Program-made: the position numbers and the translations under genes
NCBI GenBank assembly: GCA_002501065.1
Contig: DLRK01000210.1
Span: 32,464-96,463, forward strand
Source: Akkermansiaceae bacterium UBA7890
Lineage (GTDB): Bacteria > Verrucomicrobiota > Verrucomicrobiia > Verrucomicrobiales > Akkermansiaceae
Direction of reading: 5' to 3'
DNA: 64,000 nucleotides
Part shown: positions 27,589-37,115 of the stretch, piece by piece
Numbering within the stretch: the stretch's first letter is position 1
Layout of the letters: each line of letters starts with the position of its first letter
The notes under the pieces: model-generated
What the model was told of the DNA's origin: nothing
Databases searched by the model: none
What the model saw: only the letters and a program-made list of their open reading frames with translations

Positions 27589-28995
27589 TCAGCGGGGGCG
27601 GTAAAGGCTCTCCAGCTCGTAGATTTTGTCGGAAGCCTTTTTTTCGCCGGGCCACTTGCCCTGCCTGGCGAGGCATTTGGAGAGGAGGCTCCAGCAACGC
27701 AGGGAATCGGGAGCAAGCACGGTGGCTATCCTGAGGTGTTTTTCGGCGGATGTCTCGTCCTTTAGCACGCGCAAAGCCACCGCGTAGGCGCGATGCAGAT
27801 CATAGTCGAAGGGCGTGGTCCTGCAGGATTCAGCGAGGAGGGCGGTGGCCTCCTCCAGTCGGCCCATGAGACTGAGTTGATCGGCCTGATTGAGGAGGAA
27901 AGAGCCCAGGTTGTTGCCGTAGTCGGCAGCATTCTGGAATGCCTTCATCGCTTCCTCGCCCCTGTTTCGTTCGCGGAGCACGAGACCGAGGCGTTGCCAG
28001 CCCACCGCGCTCTGGGGGTGTCTGGCGAGGGCCTTGCGCAGCAGTTGCTCCGCCTGCACCACTTTGCCCGCGAGCTGGGCATCGCGTCCCAGCAGGTAGG
28101 CGGCATCGAGGGCGAGGGGATCGGCTGGTTGGAAGACGGGGGGAAGCGGGAAGGGGATGATGGCCGCCGTCCTGGGGTCAACGGGAGATTTCAGGGCGAT
28201 GGCAGAGGCGGGAGCAGCAAGGAGAAAGCGTTGCTGCGAATTGACGGCTGGTTGATAGAGGCAGCCGACAACCTCGCCTTTCTGGTTCAGGACAGGGGTG
28301 CCGGCGGGCACGTGAAGAATGCCGTTTTTTCCGAAATTGACACCCAGGCTGAGCACTTCGAGATACTTCTGGGCGCGTGAAAGGGGTGCCTTGCGGCGCG
28401 CCAGGACGGGGGCGGTCACGCTGCCTCCGTTCTGTTTGGGGCGGTGAATGGCAATACGCGCGCCGACCGGGGTCCTGGTCGGTGAGAACCTGAGGAAGGG
28501 CCGTTCTGTCTGATCCGTGCGCACGATCGCGAATCCGTAGTCGGCTTCCACCGCGATCACACCAACCACCTTGACTTCGCTGTCATCCGTTTCGTTCCGG
28601 GCGATGAACTGTCCACTGTCAAAGGCCTGCAACGGGGCGACGGCCAGTCCGTTTTTCGAGATATAGAATCCGCGATAGGTGATCAGGTCGTCAGCGGAGA
28701 GACCGGCCCGCCTGATCTGGAAGGTGAGGCAGGCTTCGCGCGATTTTTCCGCAGCGGCCAGATGCTTCTCGAGGGAGCGTTGGGCTCCCTCCCTGGCCGT
28801 GGCGGTTCCCGCCTGGTTTTGCGCAGGGGGTGTCAGGCGGCTCTGGGCACAGACAGCACCACAGGCAAGCAAGGCGAGGATCGTGACGAGGAAGTCCCGC
28901 AAGGTCGCGCTAGCTAGCACGGAGACCGGTCCGGAGCAAGGGGAAGAGTCGGAATACCTTGGAGAGCAGGAGGGATGATTGGATCTGATGAGCAT
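27589..28995 (-). CDS. Exported degenerate HtrA-like protease with TPR repeats
   Basis: The frame is open to 29178, but that would overlap lepA; ATG 28995 is preferred, giving 468 residues. A hydrophobic segment (FLVTILALLACGAVCA) acts as signal or anchor. Residues about 85-285 follow the trypsin/HtrA layout: GFYISKNGLAVAPLQAF where HtrA has its catalytic His, ADYGFAIVR keeping the Asp position, and PAGTPVLNQKGEVVG in place of PGNSGGPLLN. The His and the nucleophilic Ser are therefore missing and it is predicted to be inactive. The C-terminal half holds TPR-like repeats (LLRKALARHPQSAVGWQRLG and others). It may be a chaperone-like or scaffold factor for secretion, given its place between lepA and two signal peptidases. 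Confidence 0.75.
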   Translation of the reverse strand: MLIRSNHPSCSPRYSDSSPCSGPVSVLASATLRDFLVTILALLACGAVCAQSRLTPPAQNQAGTATAREGAQRSLEKHLAAAEKSREACLTFQIRRAGLSADDLITYRGFYISKNGLAVAPLQAFDSGQFIARNETDDSEVKVVGVIAVEADYGFAIVRTDQTERPFLRFSPTRTPVGARIAIHRPKQNGGSVTAPVLARRKAPLSRAQKYLEVLSLGVNFGKNGILHVPAGTPVLNQKGEVVGCLYQPAVNSQQRFLLAAPASAIALKSPVDPRTAAIIPFPLPPVFQPADPLALDAAYLLGRDAQLAGKVVQAEQLLRKALARHPQSAVGWQRLGLVLRERNRGEEAMKAFQNAADYGNNLGSFLLNQADQLSLMGRLEEATALLAESCRTTPFDYDLHRAYAVALRVLKDETSAEKHLRIATVLAPDSLRCWSLLSKCLARQGKWPGEKKASDKIYELESLYRPR

Positions 28996-29167
28996 TGTGA
29001 TTGTGGCCGGATTCCGGGTGATCCCGGGGATTGGTCCAGGGTCATGGGAATGAACAACCTTGCAGGGGACATTGTCTGCGCAACTCTGATTCGACGTTCG
29101 ATCAGCCGAACAGGCTGTCCCGGTGGCACCGGGTCTGATGAGAGAGAATAGGGCTCCTCCGGACCGA

Positions 29168-30967
29168 TCAGTCACCACTCTTCAGGACGCGGATGAAGGC
29201 GTCCTGTGGGATGTTGACCTTGCCGATGGCCTTCATCTTGGCCTTTCCCTTCTTCTGCTTCTCGAGGAGCTTGCGCTTGCGGGAGATGTCGCCGCCGTAG
29301 CACTTGGCGGTTACGTTCTTGCGCATGGGACGAATGGTCTCGCGGGCGATGATCTTGCCGCCGAGAACGGCCTGGATGGCGACCGTGAAGAGCTGGGGCG
29401 GGATGACATCCTTCAGTTTCTCGGCCAGGCGGCGTCCGTAGGAAGGCGCTTTTTCGTGATGCACGATGGTGGAAAAGGCGTCCACGGGTTCCCCCGCGAT
29501 AAGCATGTCCATCTTGACGAGGTGGGCGGGTTGATAGGTGTGATGCTCGTAGTCCATGGAGCCGTAGCCGCGGGTGGCGGACTTGAGGCGGTCGTTGAAG
29601 TCAACCAGGATTTCGGAGAGGGGGAGGACGGCATGCAGCATGACGCGGGACTCGTCTACCGTTTCGGTATGATCGACCCTTCCCCTCTTCTCCATCACCA
29701 GTGCCATCATGTCCCCGATATACTCGGAGGGCGTCATGATGAAGACCTTGACCATGGGTTCCCGTATCTCATCGACTTCGGAGAGGTCGGGCAGCAGGCA
29801 GGGATTGTCGACGAGGAGTTGTTCGCCGTTCGTCTTGCGGACCTCATAAATGACGGACGGGTAAGTTGAGATCACATCCATGTTGAACTCGCGACGGAGT
29901 CTTTCCTGGACGATTTCCATGTGAAGGAGGCCAAGGAATCCACAGCGGAAGCCGAAGCCCAGCGCAACCGAACTTTCCTGCTGGTAGGTGAAGGCGGCGT
30001 CGTTGATCTGGAGCTTGCCCAGGGCGGCCTTGAGCGCCTCATAATCGGAGGAATCGACCGGATAGACCCCGGAGAAAACCATGGGTCGTACTTCCTTGAA
30101 GCCGGGCAGGGGTTGCGGGCAGGGGTGCACGCTGTCCGTTATGGTGTCCCCGATCTTCACCTCGCTGGCGGACTTCATATTGGCGATGACGTAACCCACG
30201 TCGCCTGCCTCCAGCGTGTCCACCTTGGTCATCTTGGGGGTAAAGTGGCCGACTTCCTTGACCTCGTAGGTCTTTTCGGTTGCGAAGAGCTTGATGCGCG
30301 TGCCGCGCTTCATGGACCCGGAGATGAGACGCACGTAGGACACCACCCCGCGGAAGGAGTCGTAGATCGAATCGAAAACCGTGGCGCGAAGAAGCTTGTC
30401 CTCCGTTTCCGAAGGTGCCGGGATGCGCTCCACGACGGCCTCAAGGATCTCCTCAATCCCGATCCCTTCCTTGGCGGAAGCCGGGATGGCGTCCTCGGCC
30501 GGGATCGCCAGAATATCCTCCAGCTGTTTCTTGCATTTTTCGATATCGGCAGCCGGAAGGTCGATCTTGTTGATGACCGGGATGATGACGAGGTCCTGTT
30601 CCATCGCGAGATTCACGTTGGCGACGGTTTGAGCCTCCACGCCCTGGGCGGCATCGATCAGCAGGAGAGCGCCTTCGCAGGCCGCGAGGCTGCGCGAAAC
30701 CTCGTAGGAAAAGTCAACATGGCCCGGGGTGTCGAGAAGGTTGAGCTTGATGCGCTCCCCGCTGCGGGGCTGGTAATACATGGTTACCGGGTGCGACTTG
30801 ATCGTGATTCCGCGTTCGCGTTCAAGGTCCATGGAATCGAGGAGTTGATCCTGCTTCTCCCGCTCCGAAATCGTCTGGGTGCGCTCGAGAAGACGATCGG
30901 AAAGGGTCGTCTTCCCATGATCGATGTGGGCGATGATGGAGAAGTTCCTGGTCAGTTCGATGGACAT
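29168..30967 (-). CDS. lepA: Elongation factor 4 (LepA)
   Basis: This is a 599-residue ribosome-associated GTPase with the full family length. G1 is AHIDHGKTTLSDRLLE, G3 is LDTPGHVDFSYEV, and G4 is NKIDLPAAD. EF-G-like domains II, III and V follow, then the LepA-specific C-terminal domain with GYGSMDYEHHTYQPAHLVKM and a basic tail (RKRKLLEKQKKGKAKMK). LepA acts on stalled or maturing ribosomes in the cytoplasm. ATG 30967 is preceded by GGATAGG. It heads a minus-strand run with the secretion genes. Confidence 0.95.
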   Translation of the reverse strand: MSIELTRNFSIIAHIDHGKTTLSDRLLERTQTISEREKQDQLLDSMDLERERGITIKSHPVTMYYQPRSGERIKLNLLDTPGHVDFSYEVSRSLAACEGALLLIDAAQGVEAQTVANVNLAMEQDLVIIPVINKIDLPAADIEKCKKQLEDILAIPAEDAIPASAKEGIGIEEILEAVVERIPAPSETEDKLLRATVFDSIYDSFRGVVSYVRLISGSMKRGTRIKLFATEKTYEVKEVGHFTPKMTKVDTLEAGDVGYVIANMKSASEVKIGDTITDSVHPCPQPLPGFKEVRPMVFSGVYPVDSSDYEALKAALGKLQINDAAFTYQQESSVALGFGFRCGFLGLLHMEIVQERLRREFNMDVISTYPSVIYEVRKTNGEQLLVDNPCLLPDLSEVDEIREPMVKVFIMTPSEYIGDMMALVMEKRGRVDHTETVDESRVMLHAVLPLSEILVDFNDRLKSATRGYGSMDYEHHTYQPAHLVKMDMLIAGEPVDAFSTIVHHEKAPSYGRRLAEKLKDVIPPQLFTVAIQAVLGGKIIARETIRPMRKNVTAKCYGGDISRKRKLLEKQKKGKAKMKAIGKVNIPQDAFIRVLKSGD

Positions 30968-31246
30968 CCTATCCGGGAGACGATTATCGCGGGGGACTTT
31001 TGCCCGCGTGGGGGCCGAAGATGCGAGGGAAGAAAGCGTGATTTCGGTCCAATAGCACGAAAAATGAAGCGATTAGAGGCCAGGAGCGCCGTCTTCAGGC
31101 CGGGAAGGAGGATTTCATCTGCAAGCTTGTCGGAGGCGTGGCCCGCGCCGGGTCGCCCGGCCATCGGGGTCCGGGGAAAGGAGGCGGGAGCCCTCCGGAG
31201 CCGTCGCAGCAGATGGCGTGGTCGGGTCTTGACGGCCGGGTTCTGA

Positions 31247-32155
31247 TCAAAGGACGCGGTGCTTGGCCATGCGGGCCATGATGCCTTTCTGGATGTGGAG
31301 GCGGTTTTCCGCCTGCTGGAAGATGGTGTCGGCGTGTTGCTCAAGCACCTCTTCGCTGATCTCCTTGCCGCGGTAGGCAGGGAGGCAGTGGAGGACGATG
31401 TGGTTCGGAGCGGCGCCCTGGAGCAAAGCACTGTTGACCTGGTAGGAACCGAACTGCGCCTCCTTGCCGGTCTGTCCTTCCTGGCCCATCGAGAGCCAGA
31501 CGTCGGTGTTGACCACATCAGCATCCGCGACGGCTTTGGCGGGATCGGAAGTGACGGTGATGTTGGAGGCGTCGAGCCTGCCGAGGAAGTCGGCCGGGGG
31601 TTGGCAAGCTTCCGGTGAACCGATTGTCAGCGAGAAGCCGAGGTGCTTGGCAGCCCAGCACCATGAGTGCGCCATGTTGCTGCAGCCATCTCCCACGAAG
31701 GCGATCTTCCGGCCGTCCCAGCCACCCAGTTTCTCCCGGATGGTGAGGAGATCGGCGAGGATCTGGCAGGGGTGTTCGTCGTCAGTGAGGGCGTTGATGG
31801 TGGGGATGCCGGAGTAGTCAGCGAACTCTTCCACGTCGCTTTGGGCAAAGGTGCGGATGATCACTCCGTGCACCAGGCGCCCGAGGACGCGGGCTGTGTC
31901 CTTGATCGGTTCACCGCGGCCCAGCTGAATGTCATTGGAGCTGAGGAAGAGAGGAGAGCCCCCCAGTTCGCGGATGCCCACTTCGAAGGAAACCCGCGTA
32001 CGGGTGGAGGATTTGGAGAACAGGAGAGCCCAGACCTGTCCCTCCAGCGGAAACTCCTCGTGGTTGCCCCGGCGGGTCTTGAGGGTTACCGCATGGTCGA
32101 TATACTTGACCATGTTCTGCGGATACATCGCCTCAATGGAGAGAAGGTGTTCCAT
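31247..32155 (-). CDS. argF: Ornithine carbamoyltransferase
   Basis: This 302-residue cytoplasmic enzyme converts ornithine and carbamoyl phosphate to citrulline. The carbamoyl-phosphate loop is SKSSTRTRVSFEVG and the HPCQILADLLTIRE motif is present. The ornithine loop is LHCLPAYRGKEISEEV, where most family members have HCLPAHRG. It is the last gene of an argB-argD-argF run on the minus strand (131 bp after argD). Confidence 0.94.
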   Translation of the reverse strand: MEHLLSIEAMYPQNMVKYIDHAVTLKTRRGNHEEFPLEGQVWALLFSKSSTRTRVSFEVGIRELGGSPLFLSSNDIQLGRGEPIKDTARVLGRLVHGVIIRTFAQSDVEEFADYSGIPTINALTDDEHPCQILADLLTIREKLGGWDGRKIAFVGDGCSNMAHSWCWAAKHLGFSLTIGSPEACQPPADFLGRLDASNITVTSDPAKAVADADVVNTDVWLSMGQEGQTGKEAQFGSYQVNSALLQGAAPNHIVLHCLPAYRGKEISEEVLEQHADTIFQQAENRLHIQKGIMARMAKHRVL

Positions 32156-32286
32156 GTAATCTGAGTATTCGGTGTTGGTGGGGACCGGCTGCCGGGCCAG
32201 GGATGTCTGGCCTGGAGACGGGAAAGGGGGGAGTTTGCCGGGGAATCAGGTGGGAGGCAAGGAAAGCGGGGAAAAATCCTGCCTTC

Positions 32287-33534
32287 TCAGGCACAGACCC
32301 TGGTGAGGGTTTGACGGAAAATTTCAAGAGCTTCGTTGATCTCCGCGGTGGAGACCGTAAGGGGTGGCATGAGCCGGACGGTGTCGGGTCCGGCAGGCGG
32401 GGAGAGGAGTCCCGCAGTGGCCAGTTCCCTCGAGAGGTGGATCGAGGCTCCGTCGCCTTCAGGGAGGGCTCCGGGGTTGAGGCCGACTCCGAGGAGGAGC
32501 CCCTTTCCGCGGACCTCCGTGATGGCGGGATGATGCCAGTCCGCAATCGTTTCGCGGATGTTCTTCTCGTGCTCAAGGGCACGCTGGGGCAGTTCCTGGT
32601 CGAGGACTTCACGGAGAACGGTGAGACCGGCGGTGCAGGCGAGGGGATTTCCGCCGAAGGTGGAGCCGTGAGAACCAGTTCCCATCAGATCGAAGAGAGG
32701 TTTGTCGTCGGCGACGATGCGCTCGGAAACCCAGAATGCCCCGATGGGAAATCCGCCCCCCAGGCCCTTGGCCCAGGAGACCGCATCGGGGACGAGACCG
32801 GGCTCGATGGTGCGCCAGCCCGCCATCTCGCCCGTGCGTCCGAGGCCGCATTGGACCTCGTCGAGCAGGAGAAGGAGGTCATGCTCCCGGCAAAGTTCCC
32901 TGATCCCCTGCAGGAACTCCCCTGTAGCAAGGTGAATGCCTCCTTCGCCCTGGATCGGTTCCAGGAGGATGGCGCAGGTTTCGGGCTGGATGCTGGAGGC
33001 CAGGGAGTCGAGGTCGTTCAGTTCAAGATGGCGGAAGCCGGGAAGGAGAGGATCAAATCCCTCCTTCACCTTGTCCTGACCGGTGGCGGCGATGCCCCCG
33101 AGGGTGCGCCCATGAAAGGATCGGTGGAAGGTGATCACTTCGTAGCGTGCCCGGCCTTCGGTATCGGGGCGGGCATGACCGAAGCGGCGCGCCAGTTTGA
33201 TGAGGCCATCGTTGGATTCCGCTCCCGAGTTGCTGAAGAAGACGCGCCCGGGCAGTTTGAGGCACTCTTCCACCAGACACTTGGCGAGGTCTGCCTGCTT
33301 GTCGATCTGGTAGAGGTTGCAGCAGTGGATCAGCTCCCCGGCTTGGCTGGCAATGGCGCGCGAGAGGGAGTTTTCGCCGTGTCCCAGGGTGCAGGTGGCA
33401 AGCCCGGAGCAGAAGTCGAGATAGCGCTTCCCGTCTCCGTCCCAGAGGAGCGTGCCCTCGCCCCTCACCGGTGCCACGGGGAACTGGGCGTAGGTCGGGA
33501 GGACGTAGTGGGCGAGTTTGTCGGCTGTGGTCAT
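32287..33534 (-). CDS. argD: Acetylornithine aminotransferase
   Basis: This class III PLP aminotransferase of about 415 residues catalyses step four of arginine synthesis. The frame extends to 33579, but ATG 33534 (MTTADKLAHYVLPTY) matches usual ArgD N-termini. Visible features: FSNSGAESNDGLIKLAR, the PLP-pocket LLLDEVQCGLGRTG, and the Schiff-base lysine in SWAKGLGGGFPIGAF. The 5' neighbour is argB (87 bp) and the 3' neighbour is argF. A dual role as succinyl-diaminopimelate aminotransferase cannot be excluded. Confidence 0.93.
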   Translation of the reverse strand: MTTADKLAHYVLPTYAQFPVAPVRGEGTLLWDGDGKRYLDFCSGLATCTLGHGENSLSRAIASQAGELIHCCNLYQIDKQADLAKCLVEECLKLPGRVFFSNSGAESNDGLIKLARRFGHARPDTEGRARYEVITFHRSFHGRTLGGIAATGQDKVKEGFDPLLPGFRHLELNDLDSLASSIQPETCAILLEPIQGEGGIHLATGEFLQGIRELCREHDLLLLLDEVQCGLGRTGEMAGWRTIEPGLVPDAVSWAKGLGGGFPIGAFWVSERIVADDKPLFDLMGTGSHGSTFGGNPLACTAGLTVLREVLDQELPQRALEHEKNIRETIADWHHPAITEVRGKGLLLGVGLNPGALPEGDGASIHLSRELATAGLLSPPAGPDTVRLMPPLTVSTAEINEALEIFRQTLTRVCA

Positions 33535-33621
33535 GGGGCGAGTGGGTCGAAGGTCAGGAAGTCGAAGGCCGAAAGTCAAGAATTGTGGAGCTGACGCGGT
33601 GTCTGAAGGGCGCCGCGACGG

Positions 33622-34491
33622 CTACCGCGTGATTTCCGTCCCGATTCCTTCGGGAGTGAAGATCTCCAGCAGGATGGTGTGCGGGACGCGCCCGTCAACG
33701 AAGTGAACCTTGTCGACGCCCGCCTGCAGGGCTCCGATGGCGGAACGGATCTTCGGGATCATGCCTCCGGAGATGATACCGGAATCGATGAGGCCTTCTG
33801 CCGCCCCGGGAGTGACGGAGGGGATGAGACTGGCGGGGTCCCCGGGGTCGGCGAGGAGACCGGGGACATCCGAAACGTAGACCAGCTTGGCGGGCTGCAG
33901 GGTGCAGGCGAGGGCCGCGGCGGCCAGATCGGCGTTGATGTTGAGGGTCTTGCCGGTGTCGATTTCCCGCCCGAGGGGTGAAACGACCGGGACAATCTCA
34001 GACGTGGTGGCGTAGAGGACATCGTCGGTGTGGCAGGACTCGACCTCTCCCACCCGCCCGATGTCGACAGGTTCTCCATCCTCTCCCTCTCCCTGGATGC
34101 GCCTGGCCTGAAAGACACCGGTGCCGGGAATGCCGGTGGCTCGTCCTCCGTGCCGGTTGATGAGGTCGACAAGTCCGGGGTTGATGGTGTTGTCCAGGGT
34201 TTCCTCCACGGTGGCGATTGCTTCGGGGCTGGTGACGCGGAGCCCTCCCAGGAATCTGGCCTCGAGGCCGGCTGCTTCCATGGCGGCTGAGATCGCCTTG
34301 CCTCCTCCATGGACGAGGACGGGATTGATGCCGGCCACCTCAAGGAAGACGATGTCGCGCATGAGGGAGCTCAGCAGGTTGGGATCGTCCATGGCGGATC
34401 CCCCGATCTTGATGAGGAACGTCTTCCCCCGGAAGCGCTGCAGGTAGGGCAGAGCTTCAACCAGAGTGGCGGCTTTGTCTTTGGTGGTCAA
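33622..34491 (-). CDS. argB: Acetylglutamate kinase
   Basis: This 289-residue amino-acid kinase phosphorylates N-acetylglutamate. Motifs: FLIKIGGSAM (ATP site), VLVHGGGKAISAAM, LNINADLAAAALA, and IISGGMIPKIRSA near the end, finishing GIGTEITR. The predicted start is a TTG at 34491 with no clear Shine-Dalgarno; no better upstream codon is visible. It is the first gene of the arginine run. An extra GEGEDGEPVD stretch in the middle is unusual but keeps the frame. Confidence 0.93.
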   Translation of the reverse strand: MTTKDKAATLVEALPYLQRFRGKTFLIKIGGSAMDDPNLLSSLMRDIVFLEVAGINPVLVHGGGKAISAAMEAAGLEARFLGGLRVTSPEAIATVEETLDNTINPGLVDLINRHGGRATGIPGTGVFQARRIQGEGEDGEPVDIGRVGEVESCHTDDVLYATTSEIVPVVSPLGREIDTGKTLNINADLAAAALACTLQPAKLVYVSDVPGLLADPGDPASLIPSVTPGAAEGLIDSGIISGGMIPKIRSAIGALQAGVDKVHFVDGRVPHTILLEIFTPEGIGTEITR

Positions 34492-34599
34492 AGGAAGGAG
34501 ACCGGGTGCGGGCAGGAGGAATCGGGAAACTGGGGTATGGGAAAGAAGGATTTAGGGGCGGGTTGCCCGGGCGGAAAGTGGAAAATGCATTAAGAGGCC

Positions 34600-35946
34600 C
34601 TAATCGGTCGCGGTGGTCGGAGCAGACTCCGCATCCCGGTCCGGATCCCTGGAGCCGCGTTCGGGGAGGTAGCGGGCCATGCGGGTGGCCAGGATCCAGC
34701 CGGTCAGCACGGTGGCGACTGCGGGGGCGAAGGGGGTCCACTTCTGCGAACCGAGGTAGAGGGCGACGAGAAGGGCGGGGAGAGCGACGAGCAGGGCGAA
34801 GTAGGAAAGGTGGCGGAAGAAACCCGGCAGACCGAGCAGGAGGGCCGCAATCACGGCGATAATGCCGAGGAGGGCGACTTCATCCATCACGCCCAGACGT
34901 TGATGGGTCTCCACGCCCTCGGGACGGGGAAGCACATCCAGGGAGCTGACGATCTTCTGCAGGTGAAGGCTTTTTTTCCAGGGAGAGGGATTGTCGGAGC
35001 TGGCATCGGTAAAGAGAACACAACGCGGGATGATACTGGTCTTTTCCCTGATCGCCTCGTGGGTGTTCCCGATCTGGCTGGGGCTGTAGGCCTCGATAGC
35101 GAGGCGTTCGACGTGGGCGGGGTCCTCGATGAGTTCGATCTGCAACTCGCCAATCTCGTTGATGGGGATGATGGGACCGTCGCCCAGCCGGATGTGGTGA
35201 CCGAGCTGGATGTGAACCTGGTCGGGCGAAACGTTGGCCTGCGCCATGGCCACTGCGAGGGGGAAGGAGGGGATGAGATAGTCATCCCAGCGCAGGATTT
35301 CGGGCTGGGCCTCTTCGATGCTCTCCTGCAGCCGGAAGGAGAACTGGACGTTGGGCGCCGGGGTGGCAGAGGGCGGGAGGAGGACGCGATTGACCCTGAC
35401 GAGTCGACCGGTCTCGCCGGTTACGTTGGAGAGTGGAATAGCGCACGCCTGCAGGTAGGTGGGGATCGGCTGGCCCTTGGAGGGACGGTGGAGATCGACG
35501 GTGAGGATGACCGTATCGAATTGGGAAAGAGCCGTGTTGAGGCTGGCGAGACGGCCGAGGTGGGCGATCCCTTCCCCTTCCCAGGTGAGTGGTTCCTCGA
35601 TGGCGGCCACGCGGCAGCCGACGTCGTGCATGTGGTTGAGCAGACCCCACCAGTCCTCCGGCTCCAGAGGGTAGTGGAGATCCTCCGCAGCCTGTTCGTC
35701 GATCTTGACGTGAAGGTAAGGCTGGGCCGTGCCCTCGACGAGAGGCCGGACGAGGCGGACGCGCGGGGCCGGCTCTGAGGCGTCGATCACAAATTCATCC
35801 CCTTCGCGGGATCTGGTGAGGAGTCGTTCAAAGAGGGCATCCTCTTTTTCACGCAACGGTTTCCAGTCGTCCGCCAGAAAGGCCACGCATATCCCGGCCT
35901 CAAGGGCGAGGAGGGCGAGAATGAGGCGGACGAGCCAGGGAGTCAT
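34600..35946 (-). CDS. Membrane protein with CHASE2-like extracytoplasmic domain
   Basis: A 448-residue protein with one N-terminal membrane helix (VRLILALLALEAGICVAFLA), a large extracytoplasmic region (about 30-360) that resembles CHASE2 sensor domains, and three closely packed C-terminal helices (about 362-430, VALLGIIAVIAALLLGL onward). CHASE2 modules usually sit in front of kinases or cyclases, yet no catalytic domain follows; the tail is short and charged. It may be a partner subunit of an unlinked signalling protein. The CHASE2 call is by resemblance only. Confidence 0.55.
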   Translation of the reverse strand: MTPWLVRLILALLALEAGICVAFLADDWKPLREKEDALFERLLTRSREGDEFVIDASEPAPRVRLVRPLVEGTAQPYLHVKIDEQAAEDLHYPLEPEDWWGLLNHMHDVGCRVAAIEEPLTWEGEGIAHLGRLASLNTALSQFDTVILTVDLHRPSKGQPIPTYLQACAIPLSNVTGETGRLVRVNRVLLPPSATPAPNVQFSFRLQESIEEAQPEILRWDDYLIPSFPLAVAMAQANVSPDQVHIQLGHHIRLGDGPIIPINEIGELQIELIEDPAHVERLAIEAYSPSQIGNTHEAIREKTSIIPRCVLFTDASSDNPSPWKKSLHLQKIVSSLDVLPRPEGVETHQRLGVMDEVALLGIIAVIAALLLGLPGFFRHLSYFALLVALPALLVALYLGSQKWTPFAPAVATVLTGWILATRMARYLPERGSRDPDRDAESAPTTATD

Positions 35947-36029
35947 GGGGGTGTTCAGCGTTCAGGACGCCGTGTTCGGTGGAGAGGTGGGAGGGGGAAG
36001 TATGACGGCTGAACACAGAAAACTGAATT

Positions 36030-36986
36030 CTATTCCTCCATGGCACTCTCCAGGACGGGGCGCAGGGGTTCCTCGAGCGGGGTATTCTCGACCTGCGAGA
36101 GGAGGAGCCTTGCTCCGATGGGGATGTGCTGGGCGTACCAGTCGATGTGCTGTTCGTGCAGGATGTTGGCGTAGGCTCCGAGAGCCTGCATGAGGCGCTG
36201 GGTGGCGCAGTCGCGCAGGAGCTCGGGGACGGGGCGCTCCTCGGCGATGTCCTCCCAGAGGGCGAGGAGTTTCTCCTGCTCTTCCTCGGAGTGATCGAGG
36301 TAGGGATCGTAGAGGAGGGAAGCGAGGTCGTATTCCTGGCGGCCGAGGCGCAGGCCCTGGAAGTCGATGAGCCAGGCCTTGCTGTCGTGGAGAATGATGT
36401 TCTGGGACTGAAAGTCGCGATGAACGAGATTGCGGTGAGAAGAACCGAGGTTCTCGCGCAGCCGGATGAGGTCTGCATTGCTGCGGAGCCCGGTGCCGTC
36501 GAGGCCGAGGTGCTTCTCCACCAGGTTTTCGATGAAGTAATCCTGTTCCCAGGCATAGGTTTCCGGCCCGAAGGCAGGGGAGAGTTCGAGGTCCTTGGGC
36601 GGACGGGTGTAGAAGAGACGGTCGAGTTGTTCGAGCACGCTGCGGTAGTAGGGCTCGCGCAGATCCCACGGTTGGCCCGAAAGGGAGAGAAGGTCTTTTT
36701 CGCCCAGGTCTTCCACCAGGGCGATGTTGCGCCCTGGATTGTCATAGAGGACTTCGGGGACGTTGATGCGGTTCTTCCTGAGAAAGCGGGCGACGGGGAG
36801 GAAATAGCGGTTGTCCTTGCGGTCGAGCGTATAGTGGATGCCGATGAAGGCGGGATGCCCCTCCGCCTTGAGACGAACGATGGTGCGCCCCGAGGCTCCG
36901 CGCTTGATGGGCTCCAGGATGACGGCGTGGTCCGGATCGAGCTTGAGGTGAGCGCGAACCGCGGTGAGCAGGGTATCGGCGGCCAT
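36030..36986 (-). CDS. AmgK-like sugar kinase / aminoglycoside phosphotransferase fold
   Basis: This 318-residue small-molecule kinase has the catalytic loop LVHRDFQSQNIILHD (HxDxxxxN) and the metal-binding LIDFQGLRLGRQEYDLASLL. This pattern is closer to AmgK-type N-acetylmuramate/N-acetylglucosamine anomeric kinases than to resistance enzymes. The adjacent downstream-oriented partner (same strand, 129 bp upstream) is a sugar-1-phosphate nucleotidyltransferase, matching the AmgK-MurU pair of peptidoglycan recycling. The substrate is inferred from that pairing, not seen directly. Confidence 0.75.
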   Translation of the reverse strand: MAADTLLTAVRAHLKLDPDHAVILEPIKRGASGRTIVRLKAEGHPAFIGIHYTLDRKDNRYFLPVARFLRKNRINVPEVLYDNPGRNIALVEDLGEKDLLSLSGQPWDLREPYYRSVLEQLDRLFYTRPPKDLELSPAFGPETYAWEQDYFIENLVEKHLGLDGTGLRSNADLIRLRENLGSSHRNLVHRDFQSQNIILHDSKAWLIDFQGLRLGRQEYDLASLLYDPYLDHSEEEQEKLLALWEDIAEERPVPELLRDCATQRLMQALGAYANILHEQHIDWYAQHIPIGARLLLSQVENTPLEEPLRPVLESAMEE

Positions 36987-37115
36987 GAGGAGAAGGCTGG
37001 TGTGGATGGCGACGTCCCCGTCGCCGTCAGGTTGGAGTGATGGAGTGGACTTGAGACGGAATGTCGGATGAAGGGTTCCCGGCCCCGGGCTGGTTTGGTC
37101 TGAGGGGGATCTGGT

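Noticed and set aside
31147..31161. GCCGGG-TCG-CCCGGC hairpin downstream of argF
   Set aside because: Six GC pairs without a U-run in GC-rich DNA are expected by chance.
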